DNA from: Phascolarctos cinereus
Lineage: Eukaryota; Chordata; Mammalia; Diprotodontia; Phascolarctidae
DNA length: 64,000 nt
Assembly (NCBI RefSeq): GCF_002099425.1
Contig: NW_018343964.1
Coordinates: 11,187,001 to 11,251,000, forward strand
Direction of reading: 5' to 3'
Shown here in pieces: positions 1 to 11,663 of the stretch. Under the pieces are notes generated by a model. It worked only from the letters and a program-made list of their open reading frames with translations. It had not been told where the DNA came from and did no database searches. The position numbers and the translations under genes are program-made. Every line of letters begins with the position of its first letter. Position 1 is the stretch's first letter.

Positions 1-172
1 ATAAGGTAACGTTACAAGAAGAAGCATAATTGCCAAAGACAAATATAAAAATGAAAGTCATCAATAAAAAAAAAACTAATCAGCAAAATGAGGGAGGGGC
101 TAGTCCCACTGGATTCTGCTATTATTATATCACATCTATACTATCATTTTCACTTCTGGGTAGCACATTTTT

Positions 173-333
173 TATTTTTTTAAAATTTTTTATTTTTAGG
201 CAATTGGGGTTAAGTGACTTGTCCAGGGTCACACAGCTAGTAAGTGTCAAGTGTTTGATCTGAGGCCGGAATTGAACTCAGGTCCTCCTGACTTCAGGGC
301 CGGTGCTCTATCCACTGAGCCACCCAGCTGTCC
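173..333 (-). mobile_element. tRNA-headed marsupial SINE (WSINE1/SINE1 type)
   Basis: On the - strand it has a tRNA-like head with B-box GTTCAA, the GTGTGACCCTGG core and an A-rich tail. It is flanked by a 17-bp target duplication, CTGGGTAGCACATTTTT (156-172 and 334-350, 16/17 match). Confidence 0.85.
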
Positions 334-367
334 CTGGGTACCACATTTTTAAAAAGATAAGTTGGAG

Positions 368-512
368 GGGCAGCTAGGTGGCACAGTGGATAGAGAACCA
401 GCCCTGAAGTCAAGAGGACCTGAGTTCTAATCTGGCCTCAGACACATAACACTTACTAGCTGTGTGACCCTGGGCAAGTCACTTAACCCCATTGCCTAGC
501 CAAAAAAACCCA
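368..512 (+). mobile_element. tRNA-headed marsupial SINE (WSINE1/SINE1 type)
   Basis: Same family as the copy at 173-333 but in the opposite orientation. Perfect 17-bp target duplication AAAAAGATAAGTTGGAG at 351-367 and 513-529. Confidence 0.88.
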
Positions 513-579
513 AAAAAGATAAGTTGGAGTGAAACCTAGAAAAGGGCAACTGGAATGCCAAGAGGACTCAAAACTAAGT

Positions 580-815
580 CATAATAATAATAATAACTCC
601 CATTTATCTAATATTTCACGTTTTACAAAGCATTTTCTTCACAGCAACCCTGCAAAATAGGTTAATGCAAGGATTATACTCCCATCCTACAGATAAAGAA
701 ATAGAAGCTTAGCGAGGTTGTGACTTCATCTCAGCCACAGAGGTAATAAGGGTCAAAATTAGAACTACAATCAAAATCTTTTGGTTCTAAACCTGGTACG
801 TTCTATTATACCACA
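580..815 (-). mobile_element. MIR-type CORE-SINE, old
   Basis: Antisense MIR pattern in order: ATTTATCTAATATT, ACAAAGCATTTT, CACAGCAACCCTG, a decayed CCCATCCTACAGAT and a decayed tRNA end. Strongly diverged. Confidence 0.6.
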
Positions 816-1269
816 CTACTTTTCATGTAAGCATGGGACCAGAATCAGGCCATATGATTAAATGAAAACTATTCTCTCCCACCTGCCAATTTATAAAGGA
901 AACAGAATATTTAAAAATTGAAGGTGGGCCAGAAAATATGGTCATTATATATGGAGAGAGATTGATACTAATATATACAGGTCTACACTTAAATGCATGA
1001 CCCAACCCAAAGTAGCTTTCCCCTCCAGGAAATTCCCTCCATACAAGCTAGATCACCAAGAGAGCCTATTGGCCAATCACTTAATGAAATTTTTGTTATA
1101 ATACATTCATTCACCATCACAGTTCATTCCAGAAAAGCAGTGAGAGGCATAGATCATTCCAGGATAAACAAGGCTATTGACCCACAAGATGAAGAGGCAG
1201 CTGTAACCATCCTACCACATTCTGTCAACCTATATGCTGGCTAATTTTCCTACCTTTGCCTCATCTGCT
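816..1269. other. Intergenic stretch, nothing recognised
   Basis: AT-rich sequence with only short open frames. No gene, RNA or repeat could be supported. Confidence 0.5.
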
Positions 1270-2325
1270 ATTTCAATAAGCTTTCTATGATAGATAGGTG
1301 GTCAAAGTCTATCAACAAAGAATTTTCAAAAGAGGAATTACAAACCATTAACAACCACATAAAAATTTCTCCAAATCACTAATAATGAATAAAAATACAA
1401 ATTAAAGCAACACCAATTTTACCTCATACCCAGAAACCTGGCTAAGACAATAGCTAGAAATAGTCAGTGTTGGAGGGACTATGGAAAGAAAAACATGTTG
1501 ATGCACTGCTGATGGGTTGTGAATTGGTACAACTATTTTTGAAAAATTATTTTAAATTGTGGGAGGAAAGTCACTAAACTGCTTATATCCTTTGACCTAG
1601 AGATCTAGCTACTGAGTACATACTCCAAGTTGGTCAAAGACAGAATAAAAGATTCTGTATATACCAAAATATTCATAGCAATACCTTTTGCAGCAGCAAA
1701 AAACTGGAAACAAAGTGAGTGCCTATCATTTGAGGAATGGCTGAACAAATTGTGATACATATAATGGATGAATAATATATATAGGATAATATATATAATA
1801 ATATAATTGATGAATAATACATATTATTATATTATTCTACATTATATCATATCATATCATATTGTATATCAAATATGAGGAATTCAGAAAAACATTAGAA
1901 GATGCATGAACTGAGACAGAGTAAAGGAGAATCAGGGAAAAAATACAGGATTATAACATCATATATTTAGAGTTAGAAGGAACCTTAGAAGAATCTTCTA
2001 CTTCAGTAATAATTTCAGTAATGTAAACAATTACATTAAATCCCATCTCTCTGACACAAAGCTGAATGTTGAGTAATTATAATAAAGAATGTTGAACCTG
2101 GAGAAGAAATGAGGAAAGATACCCTCCTTTTATTGGAGAGATTGGGGTGAGAGGGACTATGGGTATAGAATGCATATATGCATAGCTGTCCAACTAGACA
2201 CAATATTAACTGGTATCACCTACCTATTTTTCTTTGCTCCATGGAAGTTTCATTGGGCAGGGAGGGAGATGACTTTCTGGAAAGACATATGTAAAAACAA
2301 AAGCCATCAATAAAACATAAAAAAT
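1270..2325 (+). mobile_element. Old L1 fragment, ORF2 C terminus and 3' UTR
   Basis: Carries the conserved late-ORF2 order seen in the better L1 at 7,020-10,285: the 'TTTGACC(T/C)AG' box, the 'ATTCATAGCA' box and 'GAGGAATGGCTGAACAA'. The protein frame is destroyed. An AT simple-sequence tract at about 1,766-1,866 sits inside it. It ends with AATAAAACATAAAAAATTGA, a typical 3' end. Confidence 0.65.
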
Positions 2326-2769
2326 TGATACACATGCTATCTATATCTTACTCCAAATCATTAATAAAAATCTTGATGAGCACAAGGCTTTGACTTTGGG
2401 GCCAGGGTCTCTTTCCACTGTATTATTCTGCCTTCCAAAATGTTTTGTCTTCTTTTCCAGTTTGTTGAATTTGAGTGACACTTCAGAGTTCTTTCAATGG
2501 ATATTTCTCTTGTCAATATTCAAAGTAATCTTTCATATGATTGTCAATAGTTTTAAATTATTCTTTGGATAACTTCATATTTTTAGCCATTTATAAATTA
2601 GGGAATGGCTCTTTATCTTATATATTTGTATTACGCAACTTATCAGAATAGTAGTTGAATATGGGGTGTATAGGTGTTCAGGGAAGACTAGTACTTCTGG
2701 TGTGAGGGCTGCGAACCCCTTTTCAGGGCTGCTTTCTACTTTTGAATCCACCTGCCACCCAACTCTCAC
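2326..2769. other. Intergenic stretch, nothing recognised
   Basis: AT-rich with short shadow frames only; no supported feature. Confidence 0.5.
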
Positions 2770-3375
2770 CTATGGATCCAAGAAGCTATAGCATGGACAG
2801 CAGCCATATCCTGGTAAACCATTTTGGCAGATGGGATAAACCAGGTTGAGGGTAACCGAGGAGCCTCAAACCCGTCAGTGAGTTAGGGGGGTGTCTACCC
2901 CAAGCATGTGAAGATTTGCCCTGAAGGAATGGGCAGATAAGGACAATTTGTTCCAATGGCTATGAAGGCAGCTGAAGCAGGCATTGTAGAGGGCTTAGAG
3001 CTTGGTCAGACATCAAAGGCGAAGGTCATCCACTGCATCCTGGGCTATCGCCAATCGTCTTGACTTTTGTCTTGCCACTGGACTCTGATGACTCTGCAAG
3101 AGAGAGTGAAGCCAATGACTTTGTGCAACTCTGCCCTACTTAAATCCAATTTTTGCAAGAATCAAGACACCACCCTTACCATTTTACCATTTTAGAAATG
3201 TGAGATGTGCAAATTTAGAGACATCTCCACTCCAAATGTTCATATGGACTATTCGTGCCTGACTCGTGATACAGCCTTCCCAGCTCATGTCACTCTGCTC
3301 AGCCACAGCCAGATGCACCGTGCCTTGACCCCAACATTTTGGTCCTCTTTGAGCATGAAGGACAACAACCAATCA
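2770..3375 (+). mobile_element. RTE (BovB-like) LINE 3'-end fragment, tentative
   Basis: Ends ...GGTCCTCTTTGAGCATGAAGGACAACAACC, shown here as GGTCCTCTTTGAGC plus GAAGGACAACAACC. An A/C-rich repeating end of this kind is typical of RTE elements. A shorter relative lies at 10,585-10,690. About 100 bp near 3,200 look unrelated and may be an insertion. Confidence 0.45.
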
Positions 3376-3449
3376 GAACATATTAGCTGCATCTAGAGCA
3401 CTAGATGACCTTTGAGATTCCTTCTGATTCTGTGTTGCTACATTTGTGT

Positions 3450-3704
3450 GGGTAATTAGGTGGCATAGCAAATAGAATGCCCAGGCTGAAGTCAGGAAGA
3501 CTCAGCTTCCTGAGTTCAAATCCAGCCTTAGACATGTACCAGCAGTGTGACCCTGGGCAAGTCACTTAACCCTGATTGCCTCAGTTTCCTCATCTGTAAA
3601 ATGAGCTAGAGAAGGAAATGGCAAACCATTCCAGTATCTTTGCCAAGAAAACCCCAGATGAGCTCACAAAAAGTCAGACATGACTGAAACCACTGAAAAA
3701 CTAT
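3450..3704 (+). mobile_element. tRNA-headed SINE with BovB/RTE-like tail
   Basis: Head with AGTTCAAATCC, core GTGTGACCCTGGGCAAGTC, middle TTTCCTCATCTGTAAAATGA. The tail reads CAAACCATTCCAGTATCTT, then GTCAGACATGACTGAA, which resembles the 3' end of BovB-type RTE LINEs. Confidence 0.75.
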
Positions 3705-3959
3705 GACAGTATTTGCATATTGACTTTAGAGGCCATGAGTTTTTCTGATTCCTTTCTTGGGTTCCTTTCTGTTTAATATGTTTCCTCCCTTCTACTCCTT
3801 CTTCCATTTAAAGCCCTTTACATAATGTTGATATTGAGAGAATTAAGGGGATTAGAGTAGTAAGTGGTGATGGGAATTGAGTGAACCACATTGACTCCAT
3901 CTAGTGAGTCAGTTCAGAAGCTAGCTCAGTTACCTTTCCATTCAACTATGGGTCTAATC

Positions 3960-4083
3960 CAAGGGTGGGGAATCCCCCTTAATAAAAGGATTTGTTCTGT
4001 GAAGTTTGGATTCAGTCAAAGGGCCGCACTTGAGGACCTAGAGGGCCACATGTGGCTTGGAGGCCTCAGGTTCCCCACCCCTG
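3960..4083. mobile_element. hAT-type MITE, palindromic family A
   Basis: Left end AAGGGTGGGGAA, right end TTCCCCACCCCTG: terminal inverted repeats. 8-bp target duplication GTCTAATC (3952-3959) and GCCTAATC (4084-4091), 7/8 match. The left arm is mostly lost. Non-coding. Confidence 0.8.
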
Positions 4084-4091
4084 GCCTAATC

Positions 4092-4900
4092 CAATTTGTC
4101 TTGTGAAAAATTTTTATCCAGTTGTGGGAATTGTAGGAAAACTTTATTGCATTGTTTGAATCTAGCCTTGCCTGGCTGGGGAGCTGGATTACCTCTAGCT
4201 ACGGTTTAGAGACCCTTAACTAAGGACCTAGGTTATGCTGACCAGAAGCTGTCAGATCTAAAGATTGATGCAAGCAATTTTCTCACCATTATATATCTCA
4301 AGTAACCCATATGTCTTATCTGAAAATAGGCCCTGGACCGATTAGTCAGTTATTGTTTCCATGTTCTTTTGATTGAATGAAGGCACTTGGGGGAGTGGGA
4401 CACCTCTTCTTCTGATTTCAGGGAACCGTACCTGTTCTGTCTTCCCTTCCATACTTAGAAAGTCCCTAATCTTTCCTCCAATTAGAAATCAGATTAACTA
4501 ATGTATCCTGGTTAATTTTTTCCTTTTAATTAATTGGTCTTATTTGATTAATTGTTTTTAATGTATAAAAATCTGTTTGCCCTTGTATTCAGGGTCCAGC
4601 CCTGAGCTGACAAAGGGTCCTGGTCTTGATTTTTTAGGCAACTGGCAAGTGCTTAACAAATCAATATGTTTGGAAGCTCAAACCTTTATTTCTTCAGCCT
4701 TTATTTCCTCTTTTACCTATTACATCATTAAGATGTCACATATGGCTGTCTATAGCATATCTTCACCTGGATATATCATAAATTGAGCATGTCCAAGACT
4801 GAATCCATTAACTTTCTCCCCTCAGATCCACTCACCAAGGCTAACAACATGTAATTTTTGGCATGCCTCCCCTTTATCCTTCACATTTAGTTAGTTATAC
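4092..4900. other. Intergenic stretch, nothing recognised
   Basis: No gene or named repeat could be supported. Confidence 0.45.
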
Positions 4901-4950
4901 TTGTTGACCTGGGCAAGTCCCCAGTTTCCTCATCTATAAAACAATAGGAT

Positions 4951-5145
4951 TTGATCCCAGGATTAGAGCTAGAAGGGGCCTCAGGACCACTTAGTCCAAA
5001 TTCCCCCATTTTACAGATGAGGAAACAGCATCCAGAAAAGTTAAAACACTTGCCTAATGACACGCACAGGTAATAAGCATCAGAGGTGGAAGGCGAACCC
5101 CTATCCTCTGACTCAATCAGGGCTCTTTCCCCCTGTGCCAAGCTA
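4951..5145 (-). mobile_element. MIR3-type SINE
   Basis: Antisense order: AGAGCTAGAAGGGGCCTCAG, CCATTTTACAGATGAGGAAA, then a decayed tRNA-like end. The tail is L3/CR1-like, as in MIR3. Confidence 0.7.
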
Positions 5146-5457
5146 TTGCTTCACAATGCACCTGGAAGCCATCCCTCTCCTTTCCACTGCAGTCCTAACT
5201 TTCCTTGTTTAGGTCCTTACCACCGAGTGATGATAATGAATAACTTCCTGCTTAACTCCTCTCTAATCCATCCTTTAAACGATTGCAAATGAAATCTTAT
5301 GATGTAATGATCAGGGCAAAAACCTTCAGTGGCTCCCCATTGCCTTCAAAATAAAGTCAAAATGTTTTAGCTTGTTAAGGCCCCCACTTACACTGCAGCT
5401 GTAACCTGTATTTGGAAGATTATCTCACTCTATCTCTACATATTCTACAGTCTTAAC

Positions 5458-5615
5458 TAGGGGTAAGGAACCTGCTGCCTTGAGGCCATATGTGACCTTC
5501 TAGGTATTTATTATTCACTAATCCTTAATAAAAGGATTTGTTCTGTGAAGTTTGGATTCAGTCAAAGGGCTGCTTTGACTTAAGGACCTAGAGGGCCACG
5601 GGTTCCCCATTCATG
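5458..5615. mobile_element. hAT-type MITE, palindromic family A
   Basis: Left end TAGGGGTAAGGAACCTG, right end GGTTCCCCATTCATG. The centre, AATAAAAGGATTTGTTCTGT, is shared with the copies at 3960 and 19813. Candidate 8-bp duplication GTCTTAAC/GTCTAACC (6/8). Confidence 0.75.
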
Positions 5616-5721
5616 GTCTAACCATATGGTACTATTCACTATCTCCTGTCCTCTTGCATCTCTGTACATTTGTTCATGCTGCCAAGAATAGACAACACCC
5701 CCCCACACACACCATCCCTAC

Positions 5722-5834
5722 TTTTTTTTTTTTTGGAGGTAATCAGGGTTAGGTGACTTGCCCGGGGTCACATAGCTAGTAAGTGTCTGAAGCCAGATGT
5801 GAACTCAGATCCTCCTGACTCCAGGGCTGGTGCC
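5722..5834 (-). mobile_element. tRNA-headed marsupial SINE, partial
   Basis: Poly-T then GGGGTCACATAGCTAGTAAG and CCTCCTGACTCCAGGGC, the antisense of the SINE core and head. The extreme 5' part is missing. Confidence 0.75.
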
Positions 5835-6382
5835 CATCCCCCATTCTCATCTCATTTGAGGGAATCCTTCTCTTCCTTCAAGGCTCATCTCAGGTGCCAC
5901 CTCTTCCATGAAGCTTTCCTGATTCTTCCCAGCTGGACAGGATCTCTCTCTTGCTTCAAATTTCTCAAAGCAGTTTGGTTCTTTCTTTTGCACGTTTCAC
6001 ATCCTCCCTTGTATTATACTTATGAAAGTCTTCCCAAATAGATTGTAAATTCTTGATAAGAAGATGTTGCCATTTTATCTTTGATCTCAGAGACAAAGAA
6101 CTATCAAAATAAACTTTAAATGTGTACAATTTTTCTATTTTTTCTGCATTCAATATTCTTGCATCCTACACAAAAGGAGTGTACAAAAGCTAACAAGGGA
6201 ATAATTCATTCTTATTCTAGGAAAATCAATCAAGGTTTTAACAGCCTACTGCAGTGAATCAAACAATGGAATTGGAATCAATAAAACCTGTATTCAAATC
6301 TCACCTCTGACATGAGATATGCAATTGTGGGTGGGCAAGTCACAATTTCTTCAGATAATCTCACTATATATTAGTCAACAAG

Positions 6383-6575
6383 CATTTTTTAAAATTTTAT
6401 TTTTAATTTATGAAATGAAACAAGCATTTCCATAACACAGTAGAATAGAAAAAAAGATAATTGCACATGAAACTGCAAATCTATTATGTATAACTTCCTA
6501 TTCCTTTTAAATATATAATAAAGTTATCACATAAACTTTTTTTCCCTCCCCCCCATCCTTGGCAAAATACCTACT
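6383..6575 (-). mobile_element. LINE 3'-UTR-like fragment, probably marsupial L1
   Basis: AT-rich block starting in a T-rich run and holding ATATAATAAAGTTATCACAT. It appears to interrupt an older L3-like repeat (CAACAAGCA before it, CTACTGTGTGCCAGG after it). The family is from memory only. Confidence 0.4.
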
Positions 6576-6775
6576 GTGTGCCAGGCACGGTGCTAACCCC
6601 TGGGCATACAAAACAAAGGCAAAAAACAATCCCTGCTCTCAAGGAGTTCACTGTCTAGTAGTGGAGACAATATACAAGGTACATACAAACAAGATACACA
6701 CAGGATAAATTGAAGATAATCAACAGAGAGAAACACTAGCAATAAAGGAAATCCAGAAGGGCTTCTTATAGAGAG
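6576..6775. mobile_element. L3/CR1-like ancient LINE or derived repeat
   Basis: CTACTGTGTGCCAGGCACGG, then CTCAAGGAGTTCACTGTCTA and GGAGACAATATACAAGG. The same motif order recurs at 28,165, so it is a dispersed repeat. Family assignment is uncertain. Confidence 0.5.
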
Positions 6776-7019
6776 CAGGTTGCTATGAAGCTCAAATGAT
6801 GTGTCTATGTAACCAACTCCCACCTTTACACAGGTAAAGTGCAGTTAGGGTCTTCTCTAAACTTTGTAAACTCCTCACCTTCCTCTCTCCTCCTACACTC
6901 CCACTCAAAAAAGGGCCAGTCTGGGGATTTCATTCCCGAAAGTTAAGTCCAGGGTAAGGAAATCACCTCTATCAATGTCAGTTGCTATTATTATTCCCCT
7001 GATCTGTTAGAATTAGATC

Positions 7020-10000
7020 CTGATTAAGAATTCTGATTCTGAAATTAAGAAAACTATTGAACTAATAAATAAAACTAAGAACTGGTTTGATGAAAAAACC
7101 AATAAAATAGATAAACCTTTATTTAATTTAATTTAAAAAAAGAAAGAAGAAAACCAAATTACAAGTATCAAAATTGAAAAGGGTGATTCTACCACCAAGG
7201 AAGAGGAAATTAAAACAATAATTAGGAACTATTTTGCCCAGCTACATGCCAATAAATTTGACAATCTTAGTGAAATGGATGAATATTTACTTTCTTTTTT
7301 TTTTGCTTTTTGGTGAGGCAATCGGGGATAAGTGACTCGCCCAGAGTCACACAGCCAGTAAGTGTTAAGTGTCTGAGGCTGGATTTGAACTCGGATCCTC
7401 CTGACTCCAAGGACAGAGCTCTATTCACTGGACCACCTAGCTGTCCCTTATGGATGAATATTTACAAAAATATAAATTGCCCAGATTAACAGAAGAGGAA
7501 GTAAAATATTTAAGTAACCCCATCTGAGAAAAGGAAATTGAATAAGCCATTGATGAATTCCCTTGGAAAAAATCTCCAGGACTAGATGGATTTACAAGCG
7601 AATTCTATCAAACATTTAAAGAATAATTAATTCCAATACTATGTAGACTACTTGGGAAAATGGGCGAAGAAGGAGTCTTACCAAATTCTTTTTATGATAC
7701 AAATATGGTGCTGATACTAGAGGAGTCAAAACAGAGAAAAAAACTAGAGACCAATTTCCCTAATGAATACAGATGCAAAATTTTAAAATAAAATATTAGC
7801 AAATAGATTACAGCAACTTATCACAAGAATAATACACCAGGTAGGATTTATACCAGGAATGCAGGGCTCATTCAATATTAGGAAAACTATCAGCATAATT
7901 GATCATATCAACAACAAAACTAACAGAAACCACATGATCATCTCAATAGATGCAGAAAAAGTTTTTGATAAAATACAACACTCATTCCTATTAACACTAG
8001 AGAGTGTAGGAATAAAACCTTCAGCAAGCATCGTATGTAATAGGGACAAGCTAGAAGCATTTCCAGTGAGATTGAGAATGAAACAAGGATGTCCATTATC
8101 ACCACTGTTGTTCAATACCTTACCAGAAACATTAGCTTTAGCAATAAGAGAAGAAAAAGGAATTGAAGCTATTAGAATAGGCAAAGAAGAAACAAAGCTA
8201 TCACTCTTTGCAGATGGTATGATGATATATTTAGAGAATCCTAGAGAATCAAGTAAAAAACTACTCAAAATAATAAATAACTTTAGTAAAGTTGCAAGCT
8301 ATAAAATAAACCCACATAAATCATTGGCATTTCTACATATTACCAACAAAAGCCCAACAGCAAGAGATAGAAAGAGAAATTCCATTTAAAGTTACCCGTA
8401 GACATTATAAAATATCTAGGAGTCTACCTACCAAAACAAATCCAGGAACTATATGAATACAATTACAAAACACTTTTCACACAAATAAAGTCAGATACAA
8501 ATAATTGGAAAAACATCAGTTGCTCATGGGTAGGCCGACCTAATATAATAAAAATGACAATTCTACCTAAGCTAGTTTACTTATTTAGTGCCATACCAAT
8601 CAAACTACCAAAAAATATTTTATAGAGCTAGAAAAAATAATAACAAGATTCATTTGGAATAACAAAAACTCCAGAATATCAAGGGAACTAATGAAAAGAA
8701 ATGCAGGGGAAGGTGGCCTAGCCACTCCACATCTTAAATTGTATTCTAAAGCAGAAATCATCAAAACTGCTTGGTACTGGCTAAGAAAAAGAGTAGTGGA
8801 TCAGTAGAACAGGTTAGGTGTGCAAGACACAGTAGCCAATGACCATAGTAATCTACTATTTGATAAACCCAAAGACCCCCTCTTCTGGGATAAGAACTCA
8901 CTATTTGACAAATACTGCTGGGAAAACTGGAAAAGAGTATGGCAGAAACTAGGCATAGACCAAAATCTCACACCACATACCAAAATAAAATCAAAATGGG
9001 TTCATGATTTAGACATAAAGGCTGATACTATAAGCAAACTGGGAGAGCAAGGAATAGTTTATCTATCAGATCTATGGAGAACAGAAGAATTTATGACCAA
9101 ACAGGAGATAGAGAACATTATGAAATACAAAATGGATAATTTTGATTACATTAAATTGAAAAGTTTTTGCACAAACAAAGCCAAGGCAACCAAGATTAGG
9201 AGGGAAGCAGAAAACTAGGAAAGAATTTTTACAACCAGTGTCTCTGATAAGGGCCTCATTTCTACAATATACAGAGAATTAAGTCAAATTTATAAGCATA
9301 TATTCCCCAATTGATATATGGTCAAAGGATATGAACAGGCAGTTCTCAGATGAAGAAATTAAAGCCATCTATAGTCATATGAAAAAGATGCTCTATATCA
9401 CTATTAATTAGAGAAATGCAAACCAAAACAACCCTGAGGTACCACATCACACCTATCAGATTGGCCAACATGACAAAACAGGAAAATGATAAATGTTGGA
9501 GAAGATGTGGGAAAATTGGAACACTAATGTTGGTAGAGTTGTGAAATGATGCAACCATTTTGGAGAGCAATTTGGAACTATGCCCAAAGGGCTATAAAAA
9601 TGTGCATACCCTTTGACCCAGCAATAGCACTTCTAGGGCCCCATACAAATGGGAAAAGGACCCACATGTACAAAAATGTTCATAGCAGCTCTTTTTGTGG
9701 AGGCAAAGAATTGGAAATTGAGGGGATGCTCATCAATTGGGGAATGGCTGAGCAAGTTGTGGTATATGAATGTAATGGAATACTATTGTGCTATAAGAAA
9801 TGATGAGCAGGTAAACTTCAGAAAAACCTGGAAAGACTTCTTGTATGGTCTGATGCTGAGTGAAGTGAACAGAACCAGGACAGCGTTGTACAAAATGACA
9901 GCCACGTTAACTTTGATAGACTTAACCCCTCTCAGCAATGAAAGGATCTAAGACATCTCCAAAGGCCTCATGATGGAAAATGCTATCCACATCTAGAGAA

Positions 10001-10285
10001 AGAACTATGGAGTTTGAATGCAGATCCAAGCATACTATTTGCTATTTTTTTTCTTCTGTTGTGTTTTGTTTCCTCTTTCTGGTGGTTCCTCCTATTGGTT
10101 CTAATTCTTCCTTACAACATCACTAACGTGAAAATATGTTTAATAGGAATGTATATGTATAGCCTATATCAGATTGCGTGCTGTCTTAGGGAGGGTAGTG
10201 GGGAGGGAGGTGGGGAAAAATTTGAAACTCATAAGCTTATGGAAGTGATAAATCAAAATAAATTAATTTTTTTAAATCCCTCAAA
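7020..10285 (+). mobile_element. Marsupial L1 LINE, 5'-truncated, dead
   Basis: About 3.1 kb of ORF2 plus 3' UTR. The longest open piece (7859-8389) is reverse transcriptase: [18 protein letters not shown], then [12 protein letters not shown] and [13 protein letters not shown]. The catalytic FADD motif reads FADG, so the second Asp is lost, and other frame breaks follow. Further frames give the ORF2 C-terminal part (8820-9218 and 9546-9951). It ends with an A/T-rich 3' UTR and an A run near 10,280. A SINE (7291-7449) is inserted. The endonuclease and ORF1 are absent. Confidence 0.9.
7291..7449 (-). mobile_element. tRNA-headed marsupial SINE inserted in L1
   Basis: Antisense copy with poly-T start. 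It is flanked by a perfect 16-bp duplication, ATGGATGAATATTTAC (7275-7290 and 7450-7465), of L1 sequence, so it landed in the L1 after that L1 arrived. Confidence 0.92.
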
Positions 10286-10448
10286 AAAAAATTGCATTCT
10301 CTTGGACAGCCCTGTTTCCACACTCATTACTTTTTCCACACTCATTACTTTCTTTATAAAGGTGCTGGGAGTATTGTTTCAATGTAGGAGATGTAGGAAT
10401 ATGAGGAGACATAAAGGAAAGCGTTTCCCATTTTTATCCTCTCTGTCT

Positions 10449-10449
<1 letters not shown>

Positions 10450-10519
<70 letters not shown>

Positions 10520-10527
10520 GGGGGGGG
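10450..10527. repeat. (CA)n microsatellite followed by G10
   Basis: About 33 CA units, essentially pure, then ten consecutive G. Confidence 0.97.
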
Positions 10528-10584
10528 TACAGTGGGGATTACAGGAAGGGCAACAAGTTGTTTCCCTAAGTCTTCTTAGGGACA

Positions 10585-10690
10585 ACTGCTAGGCTTCCTC
10601 ACTTAAATCCAATTCATCCCAGAGGCAAGACACCACCCTGTGATGTCATTCGTCCTTTTTGGAAAAAGGACCCACAACAAACATTCAGTC
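10585..10690 (+). mobile_element. RTE-like 3'-end fragment
   Basis: Shares TCACTTAAATCCAATTCA, AAGACACCACCCTGTGATG and an ACAACAAACA end with the longer copy at 2770-3375. Confidence 0.45.
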
Positions 10691-10884
10691 ATTCAGCTCA
10701 ATCAGCAAACAGACCAGCTTTTCTAGTTATTTGCTGTGGTCTTATCCTTTCTGGACTGAAAGTTTCCAGAGGGCAAAGTCCAAGTATTTATGTAAACTTT
10801 GTCTATTCCCCTCCCTGGCCCAGGGACTGTCTGAACCTATAGTAATATTTATTTATTAATGAAGTGCCTACTACATTCAAGAAC

Positions 10885-11071
10885 AGCAAAGTGGCTTAAT
10901 GAATGGAGTCAGGAGGACCCGAGCCCAGGGCCAGCCTCAGACACGTACTAGCTGTGTGACCCTGGGCAAATCATTTAACCCTGTTTGCCTCAGTTTCCTC
11001 TTTGCCAACAAAACTCCAAATGGGGTCGGGAAGAGTCAGGCACGACTGAAAACGACCAAACAACTACTAAA
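10885..11071 (+). mobile_element. tRNA-headed SINE with BovB/RTE-like tail, internal deletion
   Basis: Core GTGTGACCCTGGGCAAATC and tail AAATGGGGTCGGGAAGAGTC, then GCACGACTGAAAACGAC. The part from 'TCATCTGTAAAA' to 'CCAGTATC' is missing. Confidence 0.7.
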
Positions 11072-11229
11072 TGCCAGACGCTGCTGAGCAGTGGGGATAC
11101 AAAGAAAGGCCAAAAACAAGCAAACAAAACCCGAAAACATGCAAACCTCTATGACCAAACAAGATAAAAAAATAAACTGGAGAGAATCAGACGGAAGGCA
11201 CACACTCCCTCCTCTTCCCATTCATTCGT

Positions 11230-11663
11230 GGTTCTCTATCACCTCCAAGACCAAGTATAAAATCGCGTTTGGCACTCAAAAAGAGCCCGCCTCCCATCGC
11301 CACCACGCACGCTGCGATCCAGCTCCCTGACCTGGCCGTCTGCACGGGCTCCTGCACTCCGCTCCTGGAGTGCTGTCCCTCCTTGTCCTCCTCCCCCGGA
11401 CCCCCTCGCTTCCTTCTAGTCCTAGCTAAAGCCTCCCTTTCTACAGGACACCTTTCTCTATCCCCCCTTAATTCGAGCTCTTTCCCTTTATTGATTATTT
11501 CCAATTTATCCTGCATCTCTTTTGTCTGTACAAAGTTGTTTGCTTGTCGGCTCCGCTATTAAACTGGGAATTCCTGGAGAGCCACGTCTGTTCTTCGTCT
11601 TTCTTTGTATCCCTAGCGCTTAGCACACAGCAGGCACTTAATAAATGCTCTTGGACCCATTGA
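11230..11663 (+). mobile_element. L2 LINE 3'-end fragment
   Basis: Ends with the L2 3' signature TAGCGCTTAGCACACAGCAG and CACTTAATAAATGCT. The upstream part is pyrimidine-rich. It lies 600-1,000 bp before PARP1 exon 1. Confidence 0.7.

Larger units (their letters stand above)
5155..6090 (+). mobile_element. L2 LINE fragment, interrupted twice
   Basis: L2 hallmarks in order: CAGTGGCTCCCCATTGCCTT, then TCAAGGCTCATCTCAGGTGC and CATGAAGCTTTCCTGATT. It is split by a hAT MITE (5458-5615) and a SINE (5722-5834). The three pieces are collinear, so both insertions are younger. Confidence 0.75.

Noticed and set aside
7859-8389. 176-codon reverse-transcriptase frame as a host gene
   Set aside because: It is part of a truncated L1 with a broken catalytic motif and other frame breaks.
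10014-10592. 192-codon open frame
   Set aside because: Runs from L1 3' UTR into a CA microsatellite (the His-Thr run); no gene features.
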